DNA of 64,000 nt, taken from Paracoccus litorisediminis (GTDB taxonomy: Bacteria > Pseudomonadota > Alphaproteobacteria > Rhodobacterales > Rhodobacteraceae). Positions 23,432 to 31,595 of this stretch are shown piece after piece. The position numbers were made by a program, and so were the translations under genes. Below the pieces are notes generated by a model. The model did no database searches. It saw only the letters and a list, made by a program, of their open reading frames with translations, and was not told the origin of the DNA. Position 1 is the stretch's first letter. Every line of letters starts with the position of its first letter. Where the stretch lies: positions 37,687 to 101,686 of the forward strand of contig NZ_WMIG01000015.1 in the NCBI RefSeq assembly GCF_009711205.1, read 5' to 3'.

Positions 23432-24627
23432 CAGGCGGCACGCGCGGTCTTGAGCAGCGCTTTCAGTCCCACCGCTGGATCGGCCAGCACCTTTGGGTCG
23501 GGGCGGCTGCCGGCGGCGATCAGCATCTCGGCCAGCCGGATATCGCGGGCGATGCTGTTGCCGGGGCCAAGGCCCGCCGCGGCGACCAGCAGACCATCGG
23601 CCAGATAGAGGCTGATCTGGCCGTCACCCAGCGGGCGCGTGACCATCTCCTGTCCGGCTTTTGGCAGGCCCACGACCTGCAGACCAAGATCATATTGATC
23701 GGACCAGAACCAGTGCAGCGCCGCGAAATCCTCGGTCCCGCCCAGCATATTGCGCGCGGCGATCTGGGCCTGATCGCGGGCATTCCGCCAGCTTTCAAGG
23801 CGCATATGCCCGCCGCCGGGTTGGGCAACGGCAGCGCAATCCCCCGCCGCAAAGATGGCAGGGTCCGAGGTCGCAAGTCGCGCATCGGTCAGGATGCCGT
23901 TTCCGGTCGCAAGCCCGGCTGTCTGAGCCAGCGCGGTGTCAGGGATGACGCCGATGGCGCTGATGACCAGACCTGCGGCAACATGATCTCCGGACGCCAG
24001 CGTCACCCCGTTGGGGTTGATCTGCTGGATGCCCTGGCCGAAATGGAAGTCCACGCCTTCCGCAATATGGCGGTCGTGCAAGGCCGTGGCCAGATGGGGT
24101 GGAACTGCGCGTGACAGCGGCGCGGGTCCGGCTTCGATCACCGTCACCTTGATGCCCCTCCCCCGCAGAAGCGCGGCCAGCTCCATGCCGATCAGCCCCG
24201 CGCCGATGATGGCCACCGGACCGGTCGCGGCGACCAGCACGGCGGAAGCATCGGCATGGGTGCGAAAATCCAGTGCAAGCTTAGCCCCCGGACAGGTCAG
24301 GCGGCGCGGACGGGCGCCGGTGGCGATCAACAGCCGTTCATAGGCCAGGCTGCTGCCCGTCAGGGTCAGGGTTCGGGTCTGCCGGTCGATCGCCTCGACC
24401 GACATGCCGGGGCGATAGTCGATCCCCGCCGCGTCCAGCGCAGCCTGTTCGCAGATCGGCTTGCGGATGGCCTGTCCCCCGTCGGGTTTGGACAGGGGAG
24501 GACGCTCATAGGGCAGCCCGGCTTCCGCGCCGATCAGGGTGACGGGACCGTCATAGCCCTGTTCGCGCAGAGCAAATGCCGCCCGCGTCCCGCATTCGCC
24601 AGCACCGATGATGACCATGCCGTTCAT
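23431..24627 (-). CDS. Rieske-type ferredoxin reductase (NAD(P)H, FAD)
   Basis: 398 aa. FAD-binding GxGxxG at the N-terminus (VIIGAGECGTRAA), second Rossmann motif AIIGAGLIGMELAA for NAD(P)H and the FAAGDCAAV motif. The C-terminal domain (LHWFWSDQYDLGLQVVG) is that of BphA4/ThcD-type reductases, which pass electrons to Rieske ferredoxins. In one operon with the Rieske protein and the membrane hydroxylase, its probable partners. Confidence 0.88.
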   Translation of the reverse strand: MNGMVIIGAGECGTRAAFALREQGYDGPVTLIGAEAGLPYERPPLSKPDGGQAIRKPICEQAALDAAGIDYRPGMSVEAIDRQTRTLTLTGSSLAYERLLIATGARPRRLTCPGAKLALDFRTHADASAVLVAATGPVAIIGAGLIGMELAALLRGRGIKVTVIEAGPAPLSRAVPPHLATALHDRHIAEGVDFHFGQGIQQINPNGVTLASGDHVAAGLVISAIGVIPDTALAQTAGLATGNGILTDARLATSDPAIFAAGDCAAVAQPGGGHMRLESWRNARDQAQIAARNMLGGTEDFAALHWFWSDQYDLGLQVVGLPKAGQEMVTRPLGDGQISLYLADGLLVAAAGLGPGNSIARDIRLAEMLIAAGSRPDPKVLADPAVGLKALLKTARAA

Positions 24628-24684
24628 GTCGCTCTCCTGCCTGAAGGGGACCGGCGCGGTAAGGCGACCGCGCCGGTCGAGGGG

Positions 24685-25629
24685 TCAGTTCCGGCCCGCG
24701 AAACGGGCGATGCTGTCGGGGGTCACCAGCTCAAAGGGGATCATCACCTTGGAGGCGACCTTCTCATCCCGGCTCAGCGCCAGTGCCGCGTCGATCGCGC
24801 CGGCGGCCTGACCGGCAGCGTTCTGGAATACGGTCACGTCCAGCTCGCCCGCCTGCATGGCCGCCAGCCCGTCCTGCGTGGCGTCGATGCCGACAACGAC
24901 GACATCCTCCATCGAGGTTCCGGCGGCCTTCAGCGCCTGTATCGCGCCGATGGCCATTTCGTCATTATTGGCCAAGACAAGGTCGATCGGACGGCCCGAG
25001 GTGATCCAGTTGGTCGTCAGGTCCAGCGCATTGGTGCGCTGCCACGCGGCGGGCTGTTCGTCGGCGATGGTCACGCCCTTGCAATCGCCCGCGGCCAGCG
25101 CATCCTTGGCGGCTTGCGTCCGCTCGCGCGTCGCCTCATGCGCCAGATCGCCCATCAGCAGATAGGCCTGTGCATCGTCCTGCTTGCCGTGCGCCTTCAG
25201 CAGCGCGCAGGCCGCTTCGGCCCCCAGCCTGCCGGAATCCGCCTCGGCCGAGCCGACATAGGCTTGCGTTGCGGGAAGGCTGTCCACATTGGCGGGCTGC
25301 AGGTTCAGATAGACCAGCGGAATACCCGCATCCGCCGCCGCCTGACTGATACCCGGCGCGGCCGAGGTGTCGGCCAGCGTCACAATCATCGCGTCCACGC
25401 CCGAGGCGATGAAATTATTCACCTGATTCAGTTGCTTGGCGACGTCAGTTTGCGCGTCTTCGACCTGCAGCTCGACGCCGCCGACTTCGGTGGCGCGGCT
25501 TTGCAGGCCCTCGCGCAGCAATGTCTGGAAGTTGTTGTCGAAGCTTTGCATCGAGACGGCGATGGTTTCGGCATCGGCGGCAGCCGCCATCAGGGCCACG
25601 GCCGAGACCGCAGCAAGAAACGTCTTCAT
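24685..25629 (-). CDS. Sugar-type ABC transporter substrate-binding protein (orphan)
   Basis: 314 aa with a signal peptide (about 1-20, ADAE). Periplasmic-binding protein type I (RbsB-like): SMQSFDNNFQTLLREG, FIASGVDAMIVTLAD, LANNDEMAIGAIQAL, VVVGIDATQDGL. Start at 25629 set by GGAGG. No matching permease or ATPase is next to it; the nearest such genes are at 45198-47236 with their own binding protein. Sits between the Rieske and reductase genes, so its ligand is probably the hydroxylase substrate or product. It could borrow a distant permease or act as a sensor. Confidence 0.82.
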   Translation of the reverse strand: MKTFLAAVSAVALMAAAADAETIAVSMQSFDNNFQTLLREGLQSRATEVGGVELQVEDAQTDVAKQLNQVNNFIASGVDAMIVTLADTSAAPGISQAAADAGIPLVYLNLQPANVDSLPATQAYVGSAEADSGRLGAEAACALLKAHGKQDDAQAYLLMGDLAHEATRERTQAAKDALAAGDCKGVTIADEQPAAWQRTNALDLTTNWITSGRPIDLVLANNDEMAIGAIQALKAAGTSMEDVVVVGIDATQDGLAAMQAGELDVTVFQNAAGQAAGAIDAALALSRDEKVASKVMIPFELVTPDSIARFAGRN

Positions 25630-25694
25630 CTTATCCTCCCTGGCGGGGTGCCGGCTCACCCCCGTGACATGCCGGAGCTGGGGGATGCGCGGCG

Positions 25695-26003
25695 CTACAG
25701 CGCCACGCGGACCTCGCCTTCGACGATCTCGACCGGGTAGGTGCGCAGGTTCTCGCAGGCGGGCAGGCGCAGGGCCTCGCCGGTGCGATAGTCGAAGGCA
25801 CCGGAATGCTTGGGGCATTCGACCTCGAAATCCATCACCAGCCCTTCGGACAGGTGGATCGCCTCATGGGTGCACAGACCGGCGGTGCACCAGACACTGT
25901 CATCCGGGGCGCGATAGATCGCATAGGTGCGGCTGCCATGGTCAAAGCGGATGGCGCCTTCCTGTTCGATATCGTCAAGCTTGCAGGCGGTGACCCAGTT
26001 CAT
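25695..26003 (-). CDS. Rieske [2Fe-2S] ferredoxin
   Basis: 102 aa. The cluster ligands are complete: C44-T-H46 and C63-P-K-H66. Length and spacing fit the small soluble ferredoxins that serve oxygenases. Its ATG overlaps the hydroxylase stop (ATGA), which fixes the start at 26003 and implies coupled translation. Expected path: NAD(P)H to reductase (23431) to this ferredoxin to the di-iron membrane hydroxylase (26000-27034). Confidence 0.9.
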   Translation of the reverse strand: MNWVTACKLDDIEQEGAIRFDHGSRTYAIYRAPDDSVWCTAGLCTHEAIHLSEGLVMDFEVECPKHSGAFDYRTGEALRLPACENLRTYPVEIVEGEVRVAL

Positions 26004-27034
26004 TCGGTGGCTCCTTTCGCATCCAGTTGTGCCTTGCGGGCAGCGAGCTTTTCCTTGCGTTTGCGATAACGGGCCTGCATCCGCGCCTCGCCTTCGGGCG
26101 AGCCGTCGTGCCAGGTGCCGAACCACTTGTCCAAGGGGATCAGGGCGTCGCCGTAATTCACCTCGAAATATTTGTGGTGCAGGTAATGGGCATAGGCATG
26201 GCTATCGACCAGCCGGTCGTCACCCACCTCGATCTTGTCAAAGCCGACATGGCCCGGAATGGCGCCGAAACCGGCGAAATTCATCTGATAGATCATGATG
26301 ATCGGGTTCGAGGGCAGGATCAGGTGATAGAAGGCCGTGCCGAAATACAGCAGATGCTCGACCGGATGCATGGCCAGCGAGGACCAGGGCGAGGGGTTGA
26401 CCGAATTGTGGTGAACCGAATGCACCCATTTATACAGGAACGGCGTGTGGATCAGCCGATGGACAAGGAAGAAATGCACCTCGTGGATGATCGGCACGGC
26501 CAGCGCGACCAGCGCCAATGTCCAGGGGTTGTCGGCAAAGCTGAGCCAAGGTGCGTAGCCATTGGCATAGGCCCACAGCATCAGCGCCTCGAGCCCGGTC
26601 CAGATGGTGACGCCGGACAGGAAGCTGCGCAGCATGCTGTCGATCACCTGGCTTTCGAACCAGAAGGCCTTGCTTTTCTGCTCGGACGGGAATTTCGCGT
26701 TATATTTGAAACGGCTGCCCTGACGGCGCAGGACATATAGATGCAGTTCGAACGCACCGTAGAACAGGAACACGCAGACCGCATTCACCGCGTATAACCA
26801 CAGGACCCAGCCGATCTGGATGCTGCGCAGCACCTCGACCGGGGGGATCACCCAAGCCCAATAGGCCACGGCAGAGGCGGCAAAGATCACGTTCCACGGC
26901 AGGAAGTAATGCGGCAGCCAGTGCAGCACCGCCTTGAGCTGCGGCGGCATCTGCCAGATCGGGGCGGGCTGGACCGTCGCATGTGGCGTCCAGTCGCCGC
27001 GCTTGTTCCGCGTGCCGAATTTCAAGTCATCCAT
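26000..27034 (-). CDS. Membrane di-iron hydroxylase, sterol desaturase/fatty acid hydroxylase superfamily
   Basis: 344 aa with several membrane spans and the three His clusters of the superfamily: HEVHFFLVHRLIH, HSVHHNSVNPS with HPVEH, and HAYAHYLHHKYFEVNYG. These bind two irons and activate O2 to hydroxylate C-H bonds. ATG at 27034 chosen (GGAG 9 bases upstream); a TTG five codons earlier is less likely. Operon with a Rieske ferredoxin, binding protein, reductase and isomerase, controlled by LacI. An alkane/xylene-type electron chain is known for related enzymes, but this gene set is not one I recognise. Confidence 0.85.
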   Translation of the reverse strand: MDDLKFGTRNKRGDWTPHATVQPAPIWQMPPQLKAVLHWLPHYFLPWNVIFAASAVAYWAWVIPPVEVLRSIQIGWVLWLYAVNAVCVFLFYGAFELHLYVLRRQGSRFKYNAKFPSEQKSKAFWFESQVIDSMLRSFLSGVTIWTGLEALMLWAYANGYAPWLSFADNPWTLALVALAVPIIHEVHFFLVHRLIHTPFLYKWVHSVHHNSVNPSPWSSLAMHPVEHLLYFGTAFYHLILPSNPIIMIYQMNFAGFGAIPGHVGFDKIEVGDDRLVDSHAYAHYLHHKYFEVNYGDALIPLDKWFGTWHDGSPEGEARMQARYRKRKEKLAARKAQLDAKGATE

Positions 27035-27104
27035 GACGCTTTTCTCCAAGCGATCTCCCTGAGATCAGCGGTAACAGCGCATGGAGAGACTGGCGAAGGA
27101 TTCC

Positions 27105-27122
27105 CTGATCAGATTTGATCAG
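27105..27122. promoter_or_regulatory. Perfect palindrome, candidate LacI operator
   Basis: CTGATCA-GATT-TGATCAG, 7-bp arms and 4-base spacer, overlapping the lacI stop codon and 71-88 bases before the hydroxylase ATG. A further half-like GATCAG lies at 27063. Position and symmetry suit the local LacI protein. It could instead be a weak terminator, but it has no T run. Confidence 0.5.
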
Positions 27123-28123
27123 ATGCTTTCGGCGGTGATGGTGACAAAGCGGATCGGGCTTTGATCCGGGGCAATCTCGGTCAGGCCGACATGGTGCAGG
27201 ATCAGGTCCAACGCACGGCGGGCCTGCGCCTCGGGGGCCTGATCCAGCACGATCTGCATATAGCCCTCGCGCAGGGCACGGGCGGTGTAATCGGTCAGTT
27301 CATGGCCGACGAAATAGACCTCGCGCCCGCGCGGATCGCGGCGCAGGACATCCAGCAGCGCCGCATTTGCACCGCCCGCATTGTATAGCCCCGCCAGATC
27401 GGGGTGACGCCGCAACGCATGGAAGAGCAGATCGGCGCTGCGGGCATCGTCGTCATGCCCAAAGCCCAGCCAGACAAAGCGTGTCGCAGCGCCCGGATTG
27501 TCGCTGAAATAGTCCGAGAAGCCGCGAATCCGGTCGCGATGGACCCGATAGATCGGATGACACAGCGCGATCACCGGCCCGCCCTGCGGCAGCATCCGCG
27601 CCATGAACATCGCCGCCGAGCGTCCCGCCGCGTAATTGTCGATGCCGACGAACTCGCCCACCCGGTCCGAGGCGCGCGTCACCACATGGACCACCGGCAC
27701 GCCACGCGCGGCGACGGTTTCGATGGCGTCCCGGATCAGCGGATGGTCCGGGACCGCAAGGATCAATCCCGCCCGCGGCGTCTCGGTCGAGGCGATCCGG
27801 CGCGCGATCTCGACCGGGTTCATCTCATCGGGAAAGCTGCGGTGAACCACGACCAGCGGGTTGAGCGTCGCGGCGATCCGCTCGAAGGCACGCGAGAGTC
27901 TGCGAAAGAATGTGGTTTCGGGCCGCACCAGCATGACCTCGATCCGCAGCAGGCCACGATGCCGCTCGGGCAGGATGCGGGGATAGCCCAAGGTCCGCGC
28001 CGCCAGCACGACCCGTTCGACCGTATCGCCGCGCACGCCGCCACGACCGTTCAGCACCCTTTCGACCGTGGCCGTCCCCACCTTGGCCAGGGTCGCGATA
28101 TCCTTGAATGTGGGCTTGGCCAT
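27119..28123 (-). CDS. LacI-family regulator of the hydroxylase operon
   Basis: 334 aa. The N-terminal helix-turn-helix KPTFKDIATLAKVGTATVERVLNG, including the hinge (RVVLAARTLGYP), is followed by a periplasmic-binding-protein ligand domain (AGLILAVPDHPLIRDAI, FVGIDNYAAGR). The start at 28123 is supported by GGAG. The gene precedes the hydroxylase operon in the same direction with an 84-base gap. The ligand type suggests control by a sugar or polyol. Its C-terminal half is similar in style to the second LacI protein at 48462. Confidence 0.88.
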   Translation of the reverse strand: MAKPTFKDIATLAKVGTATVERVLNGRGGVRGDTVERVVLAARTLGYPRILPERHRGLLRIEVMLVRPETTFFRRLSRAFERIAATLNPLVVVHRSFPDEMNPVEIARRIASTETPRAGLILAVPDHPLIRDAIETVAARGVPVVHVVTRASDRVGEFVGIDNYAAGRSAAMFMARMLPQGGPVIALCHPIYRVHRDRIRGFSDYFSDNPGAATRFVWLGFGHDDDARSADLLFHALRRHPDLAGLYNAGGANAALLDVLRRDPRGREVYFVGHELTDYTARALREGYMQIVLDQAPEAQARRALDLILHHVGLTEIAPDQSPIRFVTITAESI

Positions 28124-28249
28124 GCTCTGCTCCGGCTTGCGCGAGGCCAGCATAGCGGGCGCGGCCCGCTGCGAAAGCCGGCATCGCGCGACGGGTCCAG
28201 GCCAAGGCCGGCACCGCATCGCGGAAGCCAGCCTTGCTTGGATCGCTGT

Positions 28250-29161
28250 TCAGACCGCCGCCATCTGCGCGGCAATGATGCCTTCCAGCGTGGCGCGTTC
28301 CGCAGGTGCCAGTTTCGGGACGCCCGGCAGGCGGACGGGGCCGACCTTATAGCCCAGAATTCCCAGCGCCTCTTTGACCACGGTGACATTCGCGCCATTG
28401 CGGTGATGGGTGCGGAGTTCCTCGAAACCGGCGAAACGGTCGATCAGGTCGCGCGCCCCGGCGAAATCGCCGCGGACCAGGGCAGCATGGACGGCCAGCG
28501 AAATTTCGGGGAAGACGTTCACGAAGCCCGAGGTAAAGCCCTGCGCGCCGATGGCATAGAAGGCGGGTGCCCAGGCCTCGGCCAGACCGCAGACCCAGAT
28601 CGTCGGCAGGTCTTTGGTCGAGCGGATCACATCGGCCAGCAGCATCAGGTTGGGCGAGGCGAATTTCACCCCGGCGATATTGTCATGGCTGCCCAGACGC
28701 CGGAAATCCGCAACCGAGAAGGTGTCGGTGCGGACATAGGCAATCACCGGCACGGTGGCGGCATCGGCCAGTGACAGGAAATAATCGACCTGCGCGGCGG
28801 GTCCGGCAAAGGGGTCCATCGGGTGATGGCTCATGATCGCGCCACATCCGGCAGCGATGGCGTCGCGGGCCAGCGCCTTGGCCTCGACCAGCGAGCGCCC
28901 GACGGCGGCGCTGATCAGCGCCCGGCCATCATTCGCCTCGGCGGTGACGGCATGGACGCGGCGGATCTCATCCAGCGACAGCGAGAAGAACTCGCCCGTG
29001 TTGCCCGCTGCCATCAGGTTGTGGATGCCCGCCCCAGCGACCCGCGCGATCAGCTTGGCAAGCAGCGCTTCGTCAATATTGCCCGAGACGTCATAGGGGG
29101 TCACGGGCACGCCGGAAATTCCGGTCAGGGTCTGGCGGATCGCCTGGATGTCCTTGGTCAC
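28250..29161 (-). CDS. Dihydrodipicolinate synthase-family aldolase/dehydratase
   Basis: 303 aa TIM barrel of the DapA/KDG-aldolase family. Schiff-base Lys166 in IAGVKFASPN, Tyr142 in VIAYVRTD and the pyruvate-binding AAGNTGEF (51-58). Starts with GTG at 29161, 4 bases after the gntR stop; AAGGAC lies upstream. Beside a transporter and a galactonate dehydratase-type enzyme, a 2-keto-3-deoxy sugar-acid aldolase or keto-deoxy-glucarate dehydratase role is more likely than lysine synthesis. Confidence 0.82.
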   Translation of the reverse strand: MTKDIQAIRQTLTGISGVPVTPYDVSGNIDEALLAKLIARVAGAGIHNLMAAGNTGEFFSLSLDEIRRVHAVTAEANDGRALISAAVGRSLVEAKALARDAIAAGCGAIMSHHPMDPFAGPAAQVDYFLSLADAATVPVIAYVRTDTFSVADFRRLGSHDNIAGVKFASPNLMLLADVIRSTKDLPTIWVCGLAEAWAPAFYAIGAQGFTSGFVNVFPEISLAVHAALVRGDFAGARDLIDRFAGFEELRTHHRNGANVTVVKEALGILGYKVGPVRLPGVPKLAPAERATLEGIIAAQMAAV

Positions 29162-29165
29162 AATG

Positions 29166-29867
29166 TCAGTCCTTGTTCTTTCTGAAAACGAGATCGAGAT
29201 AGCTGTCGCCGGCACGCAGGACATGGGCCTTCATCGCGACTTCGGCGGCGTCGGGGTCGCCAGCAATGACCGCGCGGCCGATCTGCCGATGCTCGGCCAG
29301 CGCCTGCTGGCGTTCCGCCGGATCGGAATGGATCACCCGCCTTGCGCCGCTGTCATAGACATCCTGCCGATCATTCAGCAGCCGCAGGTAATTCGCCCGC
29401 GCGACCGAACGGATATGGCCGTGAAAGACCTCATTCAGCTGCACCAGTTCCTCGGCGCTGCTTTCGGCGGTGGCGCGCTGCATGTCGTCAAGGATGGCCT
29501 GCAGCACCGGCTTGTCCGGCGCGGTGATGCGCTGCGCGGCCAGCCGGGCGATGGTCGATTCGATCGCGGCGCGGGCGAGGATCATTTCCTCGGCCCAGGC
29601 GAAATCGAAATTCACGATCACCCCGCTGCGGGGCTTGGTGCGGACCAGACCGTCGGCCTCCAGCAGGCGCAGGGCCTCTTTCACCGGAGTGGTGCTGACG
29701 CCCAGTTGCTCGGCGATGGCGCGTTCGTTCAGCCGCGCGCCCGGCTCGAATCCGCCCTGCAGGATCACCTGACGCAGCGCGCGGTGCACATGCTCGCGCA
29801 GCCCCGCCACCGCCAGGGGATCAAGGCGCGAAAGCGCGGCTTCCGCAGGGGGCGTGGCAGCATTCAT
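29166..29867 (-). CDS. GntR-family FCD regulator
   Basis: 233 aa. Winged helix (LREHVHRALRQVILQGGFEPG, LGVSTTPVKEALRLLEADGLV) and FCD domain (EVFHGHIRSVARANY, EHRQIGRAV). Start supported by GGAG. First gene of a two-gene unit with the DapA-like aldolase and divergent from the dpp-type operon. Likely senses a sugar acid. Candidate operator at 29909-29918. Confidence 0.88.
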   Translation of the reverse strand: MNAATPPAEAALSRLDPLAVAGLREHVHRALRQVILQGGFEPGARLNERAIAEQLGVSTTPVKEALRLLEADGLVRTKPRSGVIVNFDFAWAEEMILARAAIESTIARLAAQRITAPDKPVLQAILDDMQRATAESSAEELVQLNEVFHGHIRSVARANYLRLLNDRQDVYDSGARRVIHSDPAERQQALAEHRQIGRAVIAGDPDAAEVAMKAHVLRAGDSYLDLVFRKNKD

Positions 29868-29908
29868 CGGGATTCTCCGGGTTGACTGTAATCCTCCGTT
29901 GTGACATT

Positions 29909-29918
29909 TGATATATCA
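29909..29918. promoter_or_regulatory. TGATATATCA palindrome, candidate GntR operator
   Basis: Perfect 10-bp palindrome, flanked by TGTGA at 29900-29904 and ending in TCACA (29916-29920). It lies 42-51 bases before the gntR ATG and 61-70 before the transporter ATG, the right place to control both divergent units. GntR FCD proteins commonly bind short AT-rich palindromes. Confidence 0.45.
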
Positions 29919-29978
29919 CATCTCAGATGCTGTCGACCCAAAAGACGCCGGCCGGATGCAATGAGGGAGGAGAATCCA

Positions 29979-31574
29979 ATGCTTAGACGTCAGTTTCTGG
30001 CGAGCGTCGCCGCTGCGGCGGTGGCTACTGCCCTGCCGCTGGATGCCGCGATGGCGGCAACGCCCAAGGATCAGTTGGTGATTGCCACGAACATGACCAC
30101 GATGCGCGGCGTTGACCCGCACGAGGCCAACCAGATCGAATCGATCGAGATCCTTGCCAACCTTTACGACCGTCTGGTCTATTTCGAGCCGGACAATCTG
30201 GCCGAACCGAAGCCGCAACTGGCGACCGAATGGCAGGTCTCGGCCGATGGCCTGACCTTCACCTTCAAGATCCGCGACGGGGTCAAGTTCCATTCCGGCA
30301 ATCCGCTGACCGCCAAGGACGTGGAATGGTCGCTGCACCGGCTGGTCAAGCTGGGCCTGTCCCCCGCCATCGACCTGCGCCAATGGGGCTTCAACGACGA
30401 AAACGTCGAGAAGCTGATCCGCGCGACCGACGCCCAGACCGTTGTCATCGAGACCCCGGAGCTGTGGAACCAAAGCCTGATCCTGGCCTCGCTGGCCAGC
30501 TCTGGGTGCTCGATCGTCGACCGCGAGCTTGCGCTGAGCAAGGAGCAGGACGGCGATATGGGCCGCAACTTCATGCAGGCCTCGGATGCGGGATCTGGCC
30601 CGTTTTCGCTGCGCAACTTCCGCCCGAATGACGTGCTGATGGCGGATGCCAACCCCGATTACTGGAACGGCGCCCCGGCCATGCGCCGCGTGATCATGCG
30701 CCACATGCCGGAATCCTCGGTCCAGCGCCTGCAGCTTGAAGCGGGCGATGTCGATGTGGCGACGCGGCTGTCCTCGACCGATCTGGCCGGGTTTGAAAGC
30801 GCGGGCAATATCGACATCCAGAAGGTGCCGGGCTTTGGCTTCTATTACATCGCGCTGAACCAAAAGGACGACATCCTGTCGCGTCCGCAGGTCCGCGAGG
30901 CCTTCCGCTATCTGATCGATTACGAAGGTCTGGCCAGCACCGTCATGCGCTATTACGGCGTGATGCGGCAGACGATCATCCCCACCGGCCTGCCCGGCGT
31001 CGTCGATGAAGCGCCCTACAAGCTGGACGTGGAAAAGGCCAAGGCGCTGCTGGCCGAGGCCGGGCTGGCCGACGGCTTTGCCAAGACCTGCTACCTGCCC
31101 TCGGGCACGCCCTATTTCGAATTCGCGCAATCGCTGCAGGCCAATGCCGCGAAGGCCGGGATCAAGCTGGACCTGCAGGTCGGCGACTATCTGGGCAAGT
31201 TCCGCGAACGCGCCACCGACATCTATTTCGCGCGCAGCGGCGAACGCCTGCCCGATCCGCATTCGATCCTGCAATCCTATGCGACGAATTCCGACAACAG
31301 TGACGGCGCACCGCTCAGCGGGCTGCTGGCATGGCGCTCGGCCTGGGATGTGCCGAAACCCTTGCAGGAAAAGGTCACCCTCGCCGCACGCGAGACCGAT
31401 CCGGCCCGCCGCGCCGAAATCTACACCGCCTTGAACGAAGAATACCTGAGCTGCTCGCCAGCGCTGGTGACCTCGTTCGAGCGCATCGACGTCAAGGCGG
31501 TCGTCAAGCGTGTCAGCGGTTACACCGGGCATCCCGCCTGGGTGACGCGCTGGGACAAAGTGACCAAGGCCTGA
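29979..31574 (+). CDS. ABC transporter substrate-binding protein, family 5 (peptide/sugar-acid type)
   Basis: 531 aa with a signal peptide that starts MLRRQFLASVAAAA (Tat-like twin Arg) and ends DAAMAAT. DppA/OppA fold: LATEWQVSADGLTFTFKIRDGVKFHSG, AKDVEWSLHRL, GPFSLRNFRPND, FRYLIDYEGLASTVM. Start at 29979 set by GGGAGGAG. Leads the operon SBP, two permeases, two ATPases and an enolase-superfamily dehydratase. Although family 5 is named for peptides, the enzymes beside it point to a sugar acid or oligosaccharide ligand. Confidence 0.88.
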   Translation: MLRRQFLASVAAAAVATALPLDAAMAATPKDQLVIATNMTTMRGVDPHEANQIESIEILANLYDRLVYFEPDNLAEPKPQLATEWQVSADGLTFTFKIRDGVKFHSGNPLTAKDVEWSLHRLVKLGLSPAIDLRQWGFNDENVEKLIRATDAQTVVIETPELWNQSLILASLASSGCSIVDRELALSKEQDGDMGRNFMQASDAGSGPFSLRNFRPNDVLMADANPDYWNGAPAMRRVIMRHMPESSVQRLQLEAGDVDVATRLSSTDLAGFESAGNIDIQKVPGFGFYYIALNQKDDILSRPQVREAFRYLIDYEGLASTVMRYYGVMRQTIIPTGLPGVVDEAPYKLDVEKAKALLAEAGLADGFAKTCYLPSGTPYFEFAQSLQANAAKAGIKLDLQVGDYLGKFRERATDIYFARSGERLPDPHSILQSYATNSDNSDGAPLSGLLAWRSAWDVPKPLQEKVTLAARETDPARRAEIYTALNEEYLSCSPALVTSFERIDVKAVVKRVSGYTGHPAWVTRWDKVTKA

Positions 31575-31595
31575 GCCAAAGATCAGGAGACCGAA

